Assembly (NCBI GenBank): GCA_036508135.1 | Contig: DATCHW010000020.1 | Span: forward strand, 73,877-137,876 | Length of the DNA stretch: 64,000 nt | Reading direction: 5' to 3' | DNA from: DATCHW01 sp036508135 | Lineage (GTDB): Bacteria; Bacteroidota; Ignavibacteria; Tepidaquicellales; Tepidaquicellaceae | In this document: piece by piece, positions 24,682 through 33,500 of the stretch | Layout: each line of letters opens with the position of its first letter | Numbering within the stretch: the stretch's first letter is position 1 | Notes under the pieces: model-generated | What the model was told of the DNA's origin: nothing | Database searches by the model: none | What the model saw: the letters and a program-made list of their open reading frames with translations, nothing else | Position numbers and translations under genes: made by a program

Positions 24682-26163
24682 ATGGAGTCAAATTCTGACA
24701 TACGGCAAAATGAATTAAACAAACACACTTGTTTATATTGTCAATCTTACATAAAAAAAAAGGAAGATATTATATTCTGTCCGGAATGCAACTCACCTCA
24801 TCACATAGAATGCTGGTATGAAAATGCAGGATGTGCTCAATACGGATGCAAGTGCAGAATATCCCGTGAACAATTTGTGAACAATTCTCAGGAATCAATT
24901 TCGGAAATACTTATCAATGCCGAATACCTGAAAAATATTAATAAATATATCGAGGCGATTAACGAATGTAACCGGGTATTAAAAGCCGACAATAAGAATA
25001 ACCAAGCCAAGATGCTTTACAATGAATCCGTTAAATTGGTCAATGCAAAAACAAAATTGATTGAACAGGGAGATGATGCTTTCGGGGAAGAAAAATTAAA
25101 TGAAGCGGAAATATTTTATAACAAAGCATTGAAGTTTGCAGATGATGTGGAGGCTAATCTTCTGAATGCTAAAATCGAAATCATAAAAAACCAGCTTCCG
25201 AAGATAAAAAGAAAAAAGGTATTAAATAAAATTCTTATTACATTTATCACTTTGCTCATTTTATCTTCTCTCGGATTTCTTTTCTATTATTATTATTTCC
25301 TGAAAGAGGAAAGGGAACTTAGTGAAATATCAAAAAATGACAATTCAGGGGATATACAATTATTGGAACAGCAGATATCAAAATATGAAAAATTTCTTGT
25401 AAAATTTAAAAACACTAAATATACCGATAATGTCAAAAATAAAATAAGTCTGATATCAGCGGTGATAGTTACTGAAATTTATAAAGATGATTGGCGGCAA
25501 GCACAGGAATATTTATCAAAAATCGAAGAAAAAGAAACAAGAAACGATTTATATAAAAAAATTTATGGTATTGCATTTGACGAATATAAAAAACTGATAA
25601 TCAACGCAAAACAATTTAACAAATTATTAAAATTTGATGAATCGAAATCAGAACTCGAGAAAGCATATTATATTACCGATAGATTTTTAGAATCCGACCT
25701 TTCTAAAGAACGAATTAAAATTAATGCTAATCTCCTTTTACTCGAGAGAAAAAGAAAAGCTGCTCCGGAAGTGAGCAGTATTGTGAAAAAGATTAATGAT
25801 ATTTCGCTTCAGCTAAAGAACTATCAAATAACTGATGACAATAATATAACGGAAATAGAAGGACAGATAATGGATAAAGATAGAAATCCACCTATTTTAA
25901 TAGTAAAAAAACTTGGTACTAAAAAACAAGTTGCAATATCCGGTGATGTTTTTTATTACAATGTTGGTGAATTTATTACAATTACCTGCAAAAGAGTAGG
26001 AATAGTCTCTTATGGCGATGAAGATATTGTTGAATATGCCACATATTCAAAAGGAATTGTTAATTTCGATAAAACAGAAAAAGAATCTCTTTTTATAGAA
26101 TTGAATAACCTCAAATCAAGAAAGCAAAAGTTAGATAGTCTGCTAAATCTGACATTAATGTGA
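24682..26163 (+). CDS. RING-like zinc finger / TPR / membrane protein of unknown function
   Basis: 493 residues. The N-terminus (~17-60) has a Cys/His series CLYCQSYI...CPECNSPHHIECW...CAQYGCKC that fits a prokaryotic RING-like treble-clef binding two zinc ions (C-x2-C, C-x2-C, H-x2-C, then C-x4-C-x1-C). Residues ~75-175 look like two TPR-like hairpins (YIEAINECNRVLKADNKN; LNEAEIFYNKALKFADDVEA). A single transmembrane helix lies at ~190-208 (ILITFITLLILSSLGFLFYY). The C-terminal part (~215-395) is helical and the last ~90 residues beta-rich (IEGQIMDKDRNPPILIVKKL). The layout implies a cytoplasmic zinc finger and an extracytoplasmic C-terminus. Function unknown. Confidence 0.7.
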   Translation: MESNSDIRQNELNKHTCLYCQSYIKKKEDIIFCPECNSPHHIECWYENAGCAQYGCKCRISREQFVNNSQESISEILINAEYLKNINKYIEAINECNRVLKADNKNNQAKMLYNESVKLVNAKTKLIEQGDDAFGEEKLNEAEIFYNKALKFADDVEANLLNAKIEIIKNQLPKIKRKKVLNKILITFITLLILSSLGFLFYYYYFLKEERELSEISKNDNSGDIQLLEQQISKYEKFLVKFKNTKYTDNVKNKISLISAVIVTEIYKDDWRQAQEYLSKIEEKETRNDLYKKIYGIAFDEYKKLIINAKQFNKLLKFDESKSELEKAYYITDRFLESDLSKERIKINANLLLLERKRKAAPEVSSIVKKINDISLQLKNYQITDDNNITEIEGQIMDKDRNPPILIVKKLGTKKQVAISGDVFYYNVGEFITITCKRVGIVSYGDEDIVEYATYSKGIVNFDKTEKESLFIELNNLKSRKQKLDSLLNLTLM

Positions 26164-26435
26164 CTCTGAACGCTTTATATTCAATTACAAATAAATTCTA
26201 AACTATTGAATAGTTGACCTTTTATCCCGAATGTATTCACGAATACCAACCAATACGGGAGATTTTTGTATATTTGCCCGATATGAAAATAATATCTTCT
26301 TTTTTGATACCTAAAAAGATGAATTTATCTCGAATAATTCATACTTTATAGGTGTAAGAAAATTAAAAATATCTTCTAAAATATGTTGATTAATTGCTAT
26401 TTTTTTTATAAATTAATTGTTCTATGAAGGTTTTA

Positions 26436-26518
26436 GGGTAGGTAGCGAAGTGGTTAAACGCATCAGACTGTAAATCTGACGACTAATGTCTTCGGAGGTT
26501 CGAATCCTTCCCTACCCA
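26436..26518 (+). tRNA. tRNA-Tyr (GTA)
   Basis: Acceptor GGGTAGG pairs with CCTACCC, discriminator A. The anticodon stem CAGA/TCTG carries the loop CTGTAAA, anticodon GTA. A long variable arm is typical of bacterial tRNA-Tyr. CCA is not encoded. First of four tRNAs leading to secE. The 272-bp gap before it (26164-26435) contains a TATATTTG at 26269-26276, a possible -7 box without a good -33 partner. Confidence 0.95.
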
Positions 26519-26522
26519 CTAT

Positions 26523-26595
26523 GCGGGAGTAACTCAGTTGGTAGAGTCACAGCCTTCCAAGCTGTTGGTCGCGGGTTCGAGTCCCGTCTCCCGCT
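26523..26595 (+). tRNA. tRNA-Gly (TCC)
   Basis: Acceptor GCGGGAG pairs with CTCCCGC, discriminator T. Anticodon stem ACAGC/GCTGT, loop CTTCCAA, anticodon TCC. Starts 5 bp after tRNA-Tyr. Its last 32 positions including the following C (26565-26596) recur exactly at 26880-26911. Confidence 0.95.
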
Positions 26596-26622
26596 CAGGA
26601 TCTAAGATATTTTGTTTATATC

Positions 26623-26853
26623 TTGAAGAGTGAAAAAGTTGATCGATTTTATATCGGTTCAACAAAAGATATTGATAAAAGAATTTATGAACATAATAGT
26701 TCGAGAGCGAGATGGACAAAAAGATATCAACCATGGTCTTTGGTATACAAAGAAGAATTCGAAATAAGAGGAGAAGCTGTGAAAAGAGAAAGAGAATTGA
26801 AAAAAATGAAATCAATTAATAGATTTATAAGTTCTTTATCAGTAACTAGTTGA
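26623..26853 (+). CDS. Small GIY-YIG nuclease, start uncertain
   Basis: 76 residues from the TTG at 26623, but the frame is open upstream and the GIY half of the motif lies before that codon (YFVYIL at about 26608-26625, then KSEKVDRFYIGSTKDIDKRI). So the true product begins further up, without an ATG, running into the tRNA-Gly 3' end, or the gene has lost its start. The rest (EHNSSRARWTKRYQPWSLVY; EAVKRERELKKMK) is typical of the ~80-90 residue UvrC-like GIY-YIG nucleases frequent in Bacteroidota. It sits between tRNA-Gly and a degenerate tRNA-Gly copy, and its last codons overlap that copy. It may be the core of a small mobile element that targets tRNA genes (inference). Confidence 0.65.
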   Translation: MKSEKVDRFYIGSTKDIDKRIYEHNSSRARWTKRYQPWSLVYKEEFEIRGEAVKRERELKKMKSINRFISSLSVTS

Positions 26854-26912
26854 AGTAGAGTCATCCCGACTTGTCGGGATTGGTCGCGGGTTCGAGTCCC
26901 GTCTCCCGCTCG
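26841..26912 (+). pseudogene. Degenerate second tRNA-Gly copy with a palindrome in place of the anticodon arm
   Basis: AGTAACT.AGTTG..GTAGAGTCA (26841-26862) matches the D-arm side of tRNA-Gly with one gap and a 2-bp insertion. The 3' part (26880-26911) is an exact 32-bp copy of 26565-26596. Between them, the anticodon arm is replaced by ATCCCGA (26863-26869), CTTG, TCGGGAT (26874-26880). The 5' acceptor strand is absent, so it cannot form a normal tRNA. Confidence 0.75.
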
Positions 26913-26953
26913 GACTTTGATGGAATTTGTTCTTAAATTAATAATGTTTCCTT

Positions 26954-27026
<73 letters not shown>

Positions 27027-27186
27027 CAAATTAAAGTTAGTTTTCATTAAGTTTTTTTGTTAATTATTAAAAGCTCATCGGAAAATTCAGTTGTAATCTT
27101 AATAAATTTTTTGTTGAAACAATTCCGGTTTCAGAATCTGAAAATTCAGGGAGATTTTTATTATCTATAATATAATTTTGATTTTT

Positions 27187-27259
27187 ACGGGAGTGGCTCA
27201 ATTGGTAGAGTAGCGGTCTCCAAAACCGTCGGTTGGGGGTTCGAGTCCCTCCTCCCGTG
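27187..27259 (+). tRNA. tRNA-Trp (CCA)
   Basis: Acceptor ACGGGAG pairs with CTCCCGT, discriminator G. Anticodon stem GCGGT/ACCGT, loop CTCCAAA, anticodon CCA. It lies 39 bp before the secE start, a common arrangement. Confidence 0.95.
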
Positions 27260-27298
27260 CAATACGTAACTTGTTAATAAATATTTTTGTTATCTAAT

Positions 27299-27487
27299 AT
27301 GAAGAATAAAATTATAAAATATTTTCAGGATGTAGTCGGAGAAATGAAAAAAGTTACCTGGCCCAAAAAACAGGAACTTAAAGATTTCACTATGGTTACT
27401 ATAATCACAATGATTGTTTTTGCTGCTTTTGTATGGTTAATTGATCAAGGCATCAGCATAATTTTAAAAGCGATAATCGTAAGGTAA
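27299..27487 (+). CDS. secE: Preprotein translocase subunit SecE
   Basis: 62 residues from the ATG at 27299 (MKNKIIKYFQDVVGEMKKVT). A TTG four codons upstream would add only MLSN and is less likely. The short amphipathic helix with the conserved GEMKKVTWPKKQEL segment precedes one membrane helix (TIITMIVFAAFVWLIDQGIS). This is the single-TM form of SecE, which clamps SecY in the SecYEG channel. It is next to nusG, 9 bp downstream, as in most bacteria. Confidence 0.93.
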   Translation: MKNKIIKYFQDVVGEMKKVTWPKKQELKDFTMVTIITMIVFAAFVWLIDQGISIILKAIIVR

Positions 27488-27496
27488 TTTATTATA

Positions 27497-28183
27497 ATGG
27501 ACGAAGTAGAAAAAATATTAGAAACCGAAAATACGGAAGAAAATACGGAAGAACAGAAAGATATTGTTGCGAACGATATATCTGAAGAGAAGCCTAAGGA
27601 AGAAACAAGCCAAATTCAGATTGATGAAACCGGTGAATTAAAATGGTTTGCAGTTAGAATCATTTCGGGTCATGAGAACAAAGTAAAATTGTATCTTGAC
27701 TCACAGATTAAAATCGAAAATTTCGGAGATAAAATCAGAAATGTATTAATACCGCTCGAAAAAGTTTTTGAGGTTAAAAACGGCAAGAAAAAAGTAAAAT
27801 ATAAAAACTTTCTTCCCGGATATATTCTAGTCGAAGCAAATCTGGATGACCAGGTGAGAAGTTTTATTTCACGGGCTCCGTCAATTCTTAATATGGTCGG
27901 ATCAAAAAGCATTAAAGGAAAAAGACTCGATCCTATTCCTTTAAGAGAATCCGAACTGAAAAGGCTTAAGGCAGTATTAGATGAGGACGCTGAAGGCGAA
28001 AAAATCGACTTCCAGTTATCTGTTGGTGATCCCGTTAAAGTTATAAGCGGACCATTCAATAACTTCAGTGGAAATGTGTTTGAAATTAACACTGAAAAAA
28101 TGAAGGTAAAAGTTATGGTAAGCATATTCGGCCGTAAAACGCCGATTGAACTTGAATTTACGCAAGTAGAAAAAGAAAAATAA
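27497..28183 (+). CDS. nusG: Transcription termination/antitermination factor NusG
   Basis: 228 residues. The NGN domain (LKWFAVRIISGHENKVKLYL, ~54-73; FLPGYILVEA, ~110-119) and the C-terminal KOW domain (VGDPVKVISGPFNNFSGNVF, ~176-195) are complete. NusG binds the RNA polymerase clamp and couples it to Rho, NusE or the ribosome. An N-terminal extension of ~50 residues, very rich in Glu (ETENTEENTEEQKDIVANDI), precedes the NGN domain and is absent from E. coli NusG; its role is unknown. Gene order secE-nusG-rplK is canonical. Confidence 0.95.
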   Translation: MDEVEKILETENTEENTEEQKDIVANDISEEKPKEETSQIQIDETGELKWFAVRIISGHENKVKLYLDSQIKIENFGDKIRNVLIPLEKVFEVKNGKKKVKYKNFLPGYILVEANLDDQVRSFISRAPSILNMVGSKSIKGKRLDPIPLRESELKRLKAVLDEDAEGEKIDFQLSVGDPVKVISGPFNNFSGNVFEINTEKMKVKVMVSIFGRKTPIELEFTQVEKEK

Positions 28184-28212
28184 TTTTCAGAAACACATAA
28201 TATATTTTTTAT

Positions 28213-28638
28213 ATGGCAAAAAAGATAGTAGGATTTATTAAGTTGCAAATACCGGCCGGACAAGCAACTATGGCACCGCCGGTTGGACCTGCACTAGGTC
28301 AGCGTGGTGTTAATGGTATGGAATTCTGTAAACAGTTCAATGCCAGAACGCAGGAAAAAAAAGGATTGATAATTCCGGTTGTTATTACAGTATATTCCGA
28401 TAAGTCATTTACATTTATCACTAAAACCTCTCCTGCCCCGGTTCTCTTAATAAGAGCTGCCGGATTGGAAAAAGGTTCTGGTGTCCCAAATAAAACCAAG
28501 GTCGGAAAAGTAACTAAAAAACAGGTGCAGGAAATTGCAGAAACAAAAATGACCGACCTGAACGCACGCGATATAGAGCATGCTATGAGCATGATTGCCG
28601 GTACTGCAAGAAGTATGGGCATAACAGTCGAAGGATAA
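28213..28638 (+). CDS. rplK: 50S ribosomal protein L11
   Basis: 141 residues, standard length. The N-terminal domain has the hallmark KLQIPAGQATMAPPVGPALG (~10-29) with its two prolines, the site linked to thiostrepton response in other bacteria. The C-terminal RNA-binding domain ends MIAGTARSMGITVEG. L11 forms the GTPase-associated stalk base on 23S rRNA. It lies 29 bp after nusG and 51 bp before rplA. Confidence 0.97.
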   Translation: MAKKIVGFIKLQIPAGQATMAPPVGPALGQRGVNGMEFCKQFNARTQEKKGLIIPVVITVYSDKSFTFITKTSPAPVLLIRAAGLEKGSGVPNKTKVGKVTKKQVQEIAETKMTDLNARDIEHAMSMIAGTARSMGITVEG

Positions 28639-28689
28639 TTAAGATGTAATTCTATTTTGTAAAAAAAAGTATATAATTTTTTATTAATC

Positions 28690-29394
28690 ATGAAATTAAC
28701 CAAAAAAGAAAAAGTAATAAAGAAAAACGAAGATTTTTCAAAATCTTATAAGATTACCGAAGCGGTAGATTTGGTAAAAAAATACGCTAAAACAAAATTT
28801 GATGAGTCAGTTGATATTGCAATGAGCCTTGGAGTTGACCCAAAACATGCAGATCAGGTTGTTAGAGGTACTGTTTCTCTTCCGCATGGCACAGGTAAAA
28901 CAGTAAGAGTTCTCGTTATAGCGAAACCGGATAAACACGACGAGGCAAAGGAAGCCGGAGCAGATCACGTAGGATTTGAAGATTATTTGGCTAAAATTAA
29001 AGAAGGCTGGACTGATATTGATGTAATTATTGCAGCACCCGATGCAATGAGCGAACTGGGTAAATTAGGTAAAATACTCGGACCAAGAGGTCTGATGCCG
29101 AATCCCAAGAGCGGTACCGTAACCCCTAATGTCGGGCAGGCAGTGAAAGAAGTGAAAGCTGGTAAGATAGATTTCAGAGTTGATAAAAACGGAATAGTGC
29201 ACGCTGCAATTGGCAAAGCATCGTTTGATAATGAAAAATTGGTTAATAATGTTATTACATTTATTAAAACTATTATTAAGCTGAAACCATCTGCTTCAAA
29301 AGGCACATATATAAAAAGCATCACGGTTTCAAGTACAATGGGTCCGGGAGTTAAAATTGACAGGGCTCTTCCTGAACTAAAGGTTGCTGCTTAA
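28690..29394 (+). CDS. rplA: 50S ribosomal protein L1
   Basis: 234 residues, normal length. Signature segment LGKILGPRGLMPNPKSGTVT (~128-147) is the L1 RNA-binding motif. L1 forms the mobile L1 stalk at the E site and in many bacteria represses its own rplK-rplA transcript. A 91-bp gap separates it from rplJ, where a leader for L10 control could lie, but no clear L10-leader fold was identified by eye. Confidence 0.97.
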   Translation: MKLTKKEKVIKKNEDFSKSYKITEAVDLVKKYAKTKFDESVDIAMSLGVDPKHADQVVRGTVSLPHGTGKTVRVLVIAKPDKHDEAKEAGADHVGFEDYLAKIKEGWTDIDVIIAAPDAMSELGKLGKILGPRGLMPNPKSGTVTPNVGQAVKEVKAGKIDFRVDKNGIVHAAIGKASFDNEKLVNNVITFIKTIIKLKPSASKGTYIKSITVSSTMGPGVKIDRALPELKVAA

Positions 29395-29485
29395 TATTAA
29401 AAAAAGAATTTACGCACTCTATTTATATATTAGTTGAAAGACTAAAAAAAATGCTTCTACATTTTTTTAAAATATGAATTAAACT

Positions 29486-30019
29486 ATGGAAAAAAGTAAA
29501 AAACTAGAGATAACCGATGACATTCTGAAGATGATAGATACTGCAGACGCTATTTACCTTATCGATTTTACGGGTATGACCGTTGAAAAGGTTGAAGCCC
29601 TTAGAGCTGAATTTTACAAAGGCGGAATAAGATATAAAGTAGTAAAAAATACTTTAGCGCTGCGCGCAATTAAACAATCTCAAAACTTTGCAAAGTATGA
29701 GGAAAAACTTAGTAGTTTTCTTAAAGGACCTACGGGAATTGTGTTCGCAGGAGATGATCCTGTTGCACCCGCAAAAATCATAAAAAAATTCTTTGATAAA
29801 GGCGAAAAACCGAAATTGAAAGCGGCAATTGTCGAATCAGAGATTTATGGTTCCGGAAAACTAGCTGAACTTGCTTTATTGTTGTCGAAGAATGAGCTGA
29901 TTGCAGGTATATTATTATGTATGGAATCACCGGTATCCGGTATCGTTGGCTCAATAAATGCCGTTATGAGGGATTTATCGAGTGTAATAGAAGAGGCTGC
30001 AAAGAAAAAAGCAGCGTAA
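29486..30019 (+). CDS. rplJ: 50S ribosomal protein L10
   Basis: 177 residues. The N-terminal globular domain (YLIDFTGMTVEKVEALRAEF; YKVVKNTLALRAI) binds 23S rRNA, and the C-terminal helix (LICM..SPVSGIVGSINAVM) docks L7/L12 dimers. Start ATG at 29486 fits the family N-terminus. 46 bp separate it from rplL, the usual partner. Confidence 0.96.
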   Translation: MEKSKKLEITDDILKMIDTADAIYLIDFTGMTVEKVEALRAEFYKGGIRYKVVKNTLALRAIKQSQNFAKYEEKLSSFLKGPTGIVFAGDDPVAPAKIIKKFFDKGEKPKLKAAIVESEIYGSGKLAELALLLSKNELIAGILLCMESPVSGIVGSINAVMRDLSSVIEEAAKKKAA

Positions 30020-30065
30020 TTAATTTTAAAAAAGAATTAGAAATTTAAATTTAAAGGAATAAAAA

Positions 30066-30437
30066 ATGTCAAAAGTAGAAGAATTATTAGAACAGATATC
30101 AAATTTAACCCTCTTAGAGGCATCTGAATTAAAGAAGGCTCTTGAAGATAAATTCGGAGTAACAGCAGCAGCACCGGTAATGATGGCAGGAGCCGCACCC
30201 ACAGCCGCTGCACCAGTTGAAGAAAAAACCGAATTCACAGTAGTTTTAGCAGAAGTTGGCACTCAAAAGATCAATGTTATTAAAGCAGTTAAAAATGCAA
30301 CTGGTCTTGGCTTAACTGAAGCAAAAGCACTCGTAGAAGGTGCTCCAAAGCCTGTAAAAGAAAATATATCCAAAGCAGAGGCTGAAAAATTGAAAGCAGA
30401 TTTAGAAGCCGCAGGCGCAAAAGTAGAGTTAAAGTAA
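30066..30437 (+). CDS. rplL: 50S ribosomal protein L7/L12
   Basis: 123 residues. N-terminal dimerisation helix (VEELLEQISNLTLLEASELK), Ala-rich hinge (PVMMAGAAPTAAAPVEEKTE) and the C-terminal domain that contacts translation factors (VIKAVKNATGLGLTEAKALV; LKADLEAAGAKVELK). Length and layout are typical. A hairpin with T-run follows before rpoB. Confidence 0.97.
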   Translation: MSKVEELLEQISNLTLLEASELKKALEDKFGVTAAAPVMMAGAAPTAAAPVEEKTEFTVVLAEVGTQKINVIKAVKNATGLGLTEAKALVEGAPKPVKENISKAEAEKLKADLEAAGAKVELK

Positions 30438-30484
30438 AATCTTTTTTTGAATAACAAAATAACTATTTTAAATATAATCACAAA

Positions 30485-30531
30485 AGTAATCCCGTCTTCT
30501 AAAACTTTTAGAAGCTACGGGATTACTTTTT
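30485..30531 (+). terminator. Hairpin terminator/attenuator between rplL and rpoB
   Basis: AGTAATCCCGT (30485-30495) pairs with ACGGGATTACT (30517-30527). An inner stem CTTCTAA/TTAGAAG continues it, with a 2-nt bulge on the 3' side. TTTTT follows. It would reduce read-through from ribosomal genes into rpoBC, as the rplL-rpoB attenuator does in E. coli. Confidence 0.8.
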
Positions 30532-30557
30532 AAATTTCTCAGGAGAAATTTTTTAAT

Positions 30558-33500
30558 ATGGAAAATAATCAGAATAATTTAGGGCTAAAACAAATTAACC
30601 CTAAAAACAAAAGATTAACTTTTTCTAAAGCTAATATTCATTTAGATCCTCCGGATTTACTTAATGTTCAGGTAAAATCATACAATGATTTCCTTCAAGA
30701 GGATGTCCCGATTAGCAAGAGGAAATCGCAGGGTCTGCAAGCAGTGTTCGAAAATAACTTCCCGATTACAGATTCCCGGGAAACTGCTTTACTGGAATTT
30801 GTAGAGTATTACTTAGAAAAGCCGCCTTACAACATGAAAGAATGTCAGGAGCAGGGACTAACTTTTGCAGTACCGGTAAAAGTGAAATTGAGATTATCTA
30901 CAAAACCGAACGCAGCCGCAAAAGATTTTAACCACGTGCTCGAGCAGGATGTCTATTTAGGGAATCTTCCTTACATGACTCTTAGAGGCAGTTTTATTAT
31001 CAACGGAGCTGAAAGAGTTATAGTAAGCCAGCTTCATAGATCACCCGGTGTTGTATTTAGTGAATCTACACATGCTAACGGAACTAAACTATTTTCAGCA
31101 AGAGTAATTCCTTATAAAGGTTCATGGGTCGAGTTTACAACGGATATTAATGACCTTCTTTATGCCTATGTTGATAGAAAAAAGAAATTTTACTTCTCAA
31201 CTCTCTTAAAAGCACTGGGCATAAATGATAAAATACAAATGCTCGAACTCTTCAATTTGGTTGAAAAAGTCGAAATAACAAATAAAAACTATCTTGATTT
31301 TGTAGGTAGATTGACTGCTGAAAATGTCGTTGATACGGAAACAGGTGCAGATATGGAAATCTCTGAAAATACTGAACTCACTGATGAGCAACTTCTAACT
31401 ATCGTAAATTATAAAATTAGGAAAATCAATCTCTTTAAAAAAGATGCAACCGATGGCGAAAAGGTTATATTTAAAACAGTATTAAGTGATGATGAAGAAA
31501 CTGATGTAATTGAAAAAACTGAAAACGAAAAACCTGCCAAAGGAAAAAGCTCTAATTACTATATTGATTCTGAAGGCGAAAGTGCCAGAAGTTATATTGA
31601 AAAACAATTCTTCAATGCTAAAAAATATGATTTAGGAGATGTCGGAAGATATAAAATAAACAGAAAACTGAACCTGAATATCGACCCTGTTATAACAATA
31701 TTAACACTTGATGATATAGTAGCGCTTATCACTTTTATAAAAGAATTAATTGATGGAAAAAGGGAAGTGGATGATATTGACCATTTAGGAAATAGAAGGG
31801 TCAGAACCGTAAATGAACAATTGTCACAACAATTTGCATTAGGTCTTTCGAGAATGACAAGAACCATTAGGGAAAAAATGAGCATTCACGACGACGAGAA
31901 CCTTACTCCAATAAGATTAATAAGCGCGAGACCAATTACGAGTGCACTTTCTTCGTTCTTTGGAACAAGTCAGCTATCTCAATTTATGGATCAAACTAAC
32001 CCTCTCGCAGAGATGACACACAAGAGAAGAATCAGTGCTCTAGGACCCGGCGGTTTGTCGAGGGAAAGAGCCGGTTTCGAAGTCAGGGACGTTCACTATA
32101 CTCACTATGGAAGATTATGTCCGATAGAAACTCCCGAAGGTCCGAACATTGGTCTGATTTCTTCTCTTACAATACACTCTAGAGTTAACAATCTTGGTTT
32201 TATAGAAACACCTTATCGCAAAGTTGTTAATGGTAAAGTGACAGATGAAATTGAATTCCTTTCTGCAGATAATGAAGATAATTTCAGGATTGCTCAAGCA
32301 AATGCTGAAATGGATAATAAAAATAATCTGTTAAGTTTGAAAATTAAAGCACGTTTTAAAGGTGATTTCCCGATGCTTAAACCGGATGAAATTGACTTTA
32401 TGGACGTTGCAACTAATCAAATTGTTAGTGCCGCAGCCGCATTGATTCCTTTCCTCGAACACGATGATGCAAACCGAGCCCTTATGGGAAGTAATATGCA
32501 GAGACAAGCAGTACCCCTTCTAAGACCGGAAGCACCTATCGTAGGAACTGGATTTGAGGAAATTGTAGCACGCGATTCAAGGTCAATGATCCTCGCTGAA
32601 GCTGATGGAATAATTGAAAGCGTTTCATCCGACAGGATAACTGCAAAATATAATATAAAAGAAGATTCCGATGAGAGTTTACTAAGTTTCGATGATAAAA
32701 GAACAGTAGAATATAATTTAGTAAAATTCTTGAGAACAAATCAGGACACTTCTATTAACCAAAGACCTGTAGTTACAGAAGGTCAGCGGGTAAAAAAAGG
32801 TGACATTCTCGCAGATGGTTCTTCAACACAAAATGGTGAACTTGCATTAGGAAGAAATATCCTTGTAGCATTTATGCCATGGAGAGGGTATAATTATGAA
32901 GATGCTATCGTTATCAGCGAAAGAGTTGTATCTAAAGATATTTTCACTTCAATTCATATCGAAGAATTCAGCCTCGAAGTGAGAGATACTAAACGAGGCG
33001 AAGAGGAACTTACAAAAGAAATTCCGAATGTAAGCGAAGAAGCAACAAAGGACCTTGATGAGAACGGTATCGTTAGGATAGGAGCTGAAGTTAAAGAGGG
33101 TGATATATTGATTGGAAAAGTTACACCGAAAGGTGAAACCGAACCTACACCGGAAGAAAAACTTCTCAGAGCAATCTTTGGTGATAAAGCAGGCGATGTA
33201 AAAGATGCTTCTTTAAGGGCAACTCCCGGACTAAAAGGAATAGTTATCAATAAAAAATTATTCGCAAGAAAGACAAGAGATACCGAAGGTAAACGTGAAG
33301 AAAAGAAAAGAATAGATAAATATGAATCGGAAAGAAAAAGAGAAGTAAGAGATCTCAATATGAAATTTGCCGATAAATTAGGAATACTTCTCGAAGGCAA
33401 AGATTGCGTAGGAATTTATGATACAAAAGGGAATGATATATTGAGGAAGAATACTACTTTTAAAAGAGAGACCTTTATTAATCTCATCGAAAATCACGGT

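Noticed and set aside
26269..26276. TATATTTG as promoter of the tRNA cluster
   Set aside because: The -7 match is exact, but no TTTG is present at the expected distance upstream and it is 160 bp away from the first tRNA.
26534..26815. Minus-strand frame through tRNA-Gly ending GLEPATNSLEGCDST
   Set aside because: It is the reverse translation of a tRNA gene, a known source of spurious proteins, and antisense to the GIY-YIG frame.
29395..29485. L10 leader RNA between rplA and rplJ
   Set aside because: The 91-bp gap is long enough, but I could not find the characteristic fold by eye.
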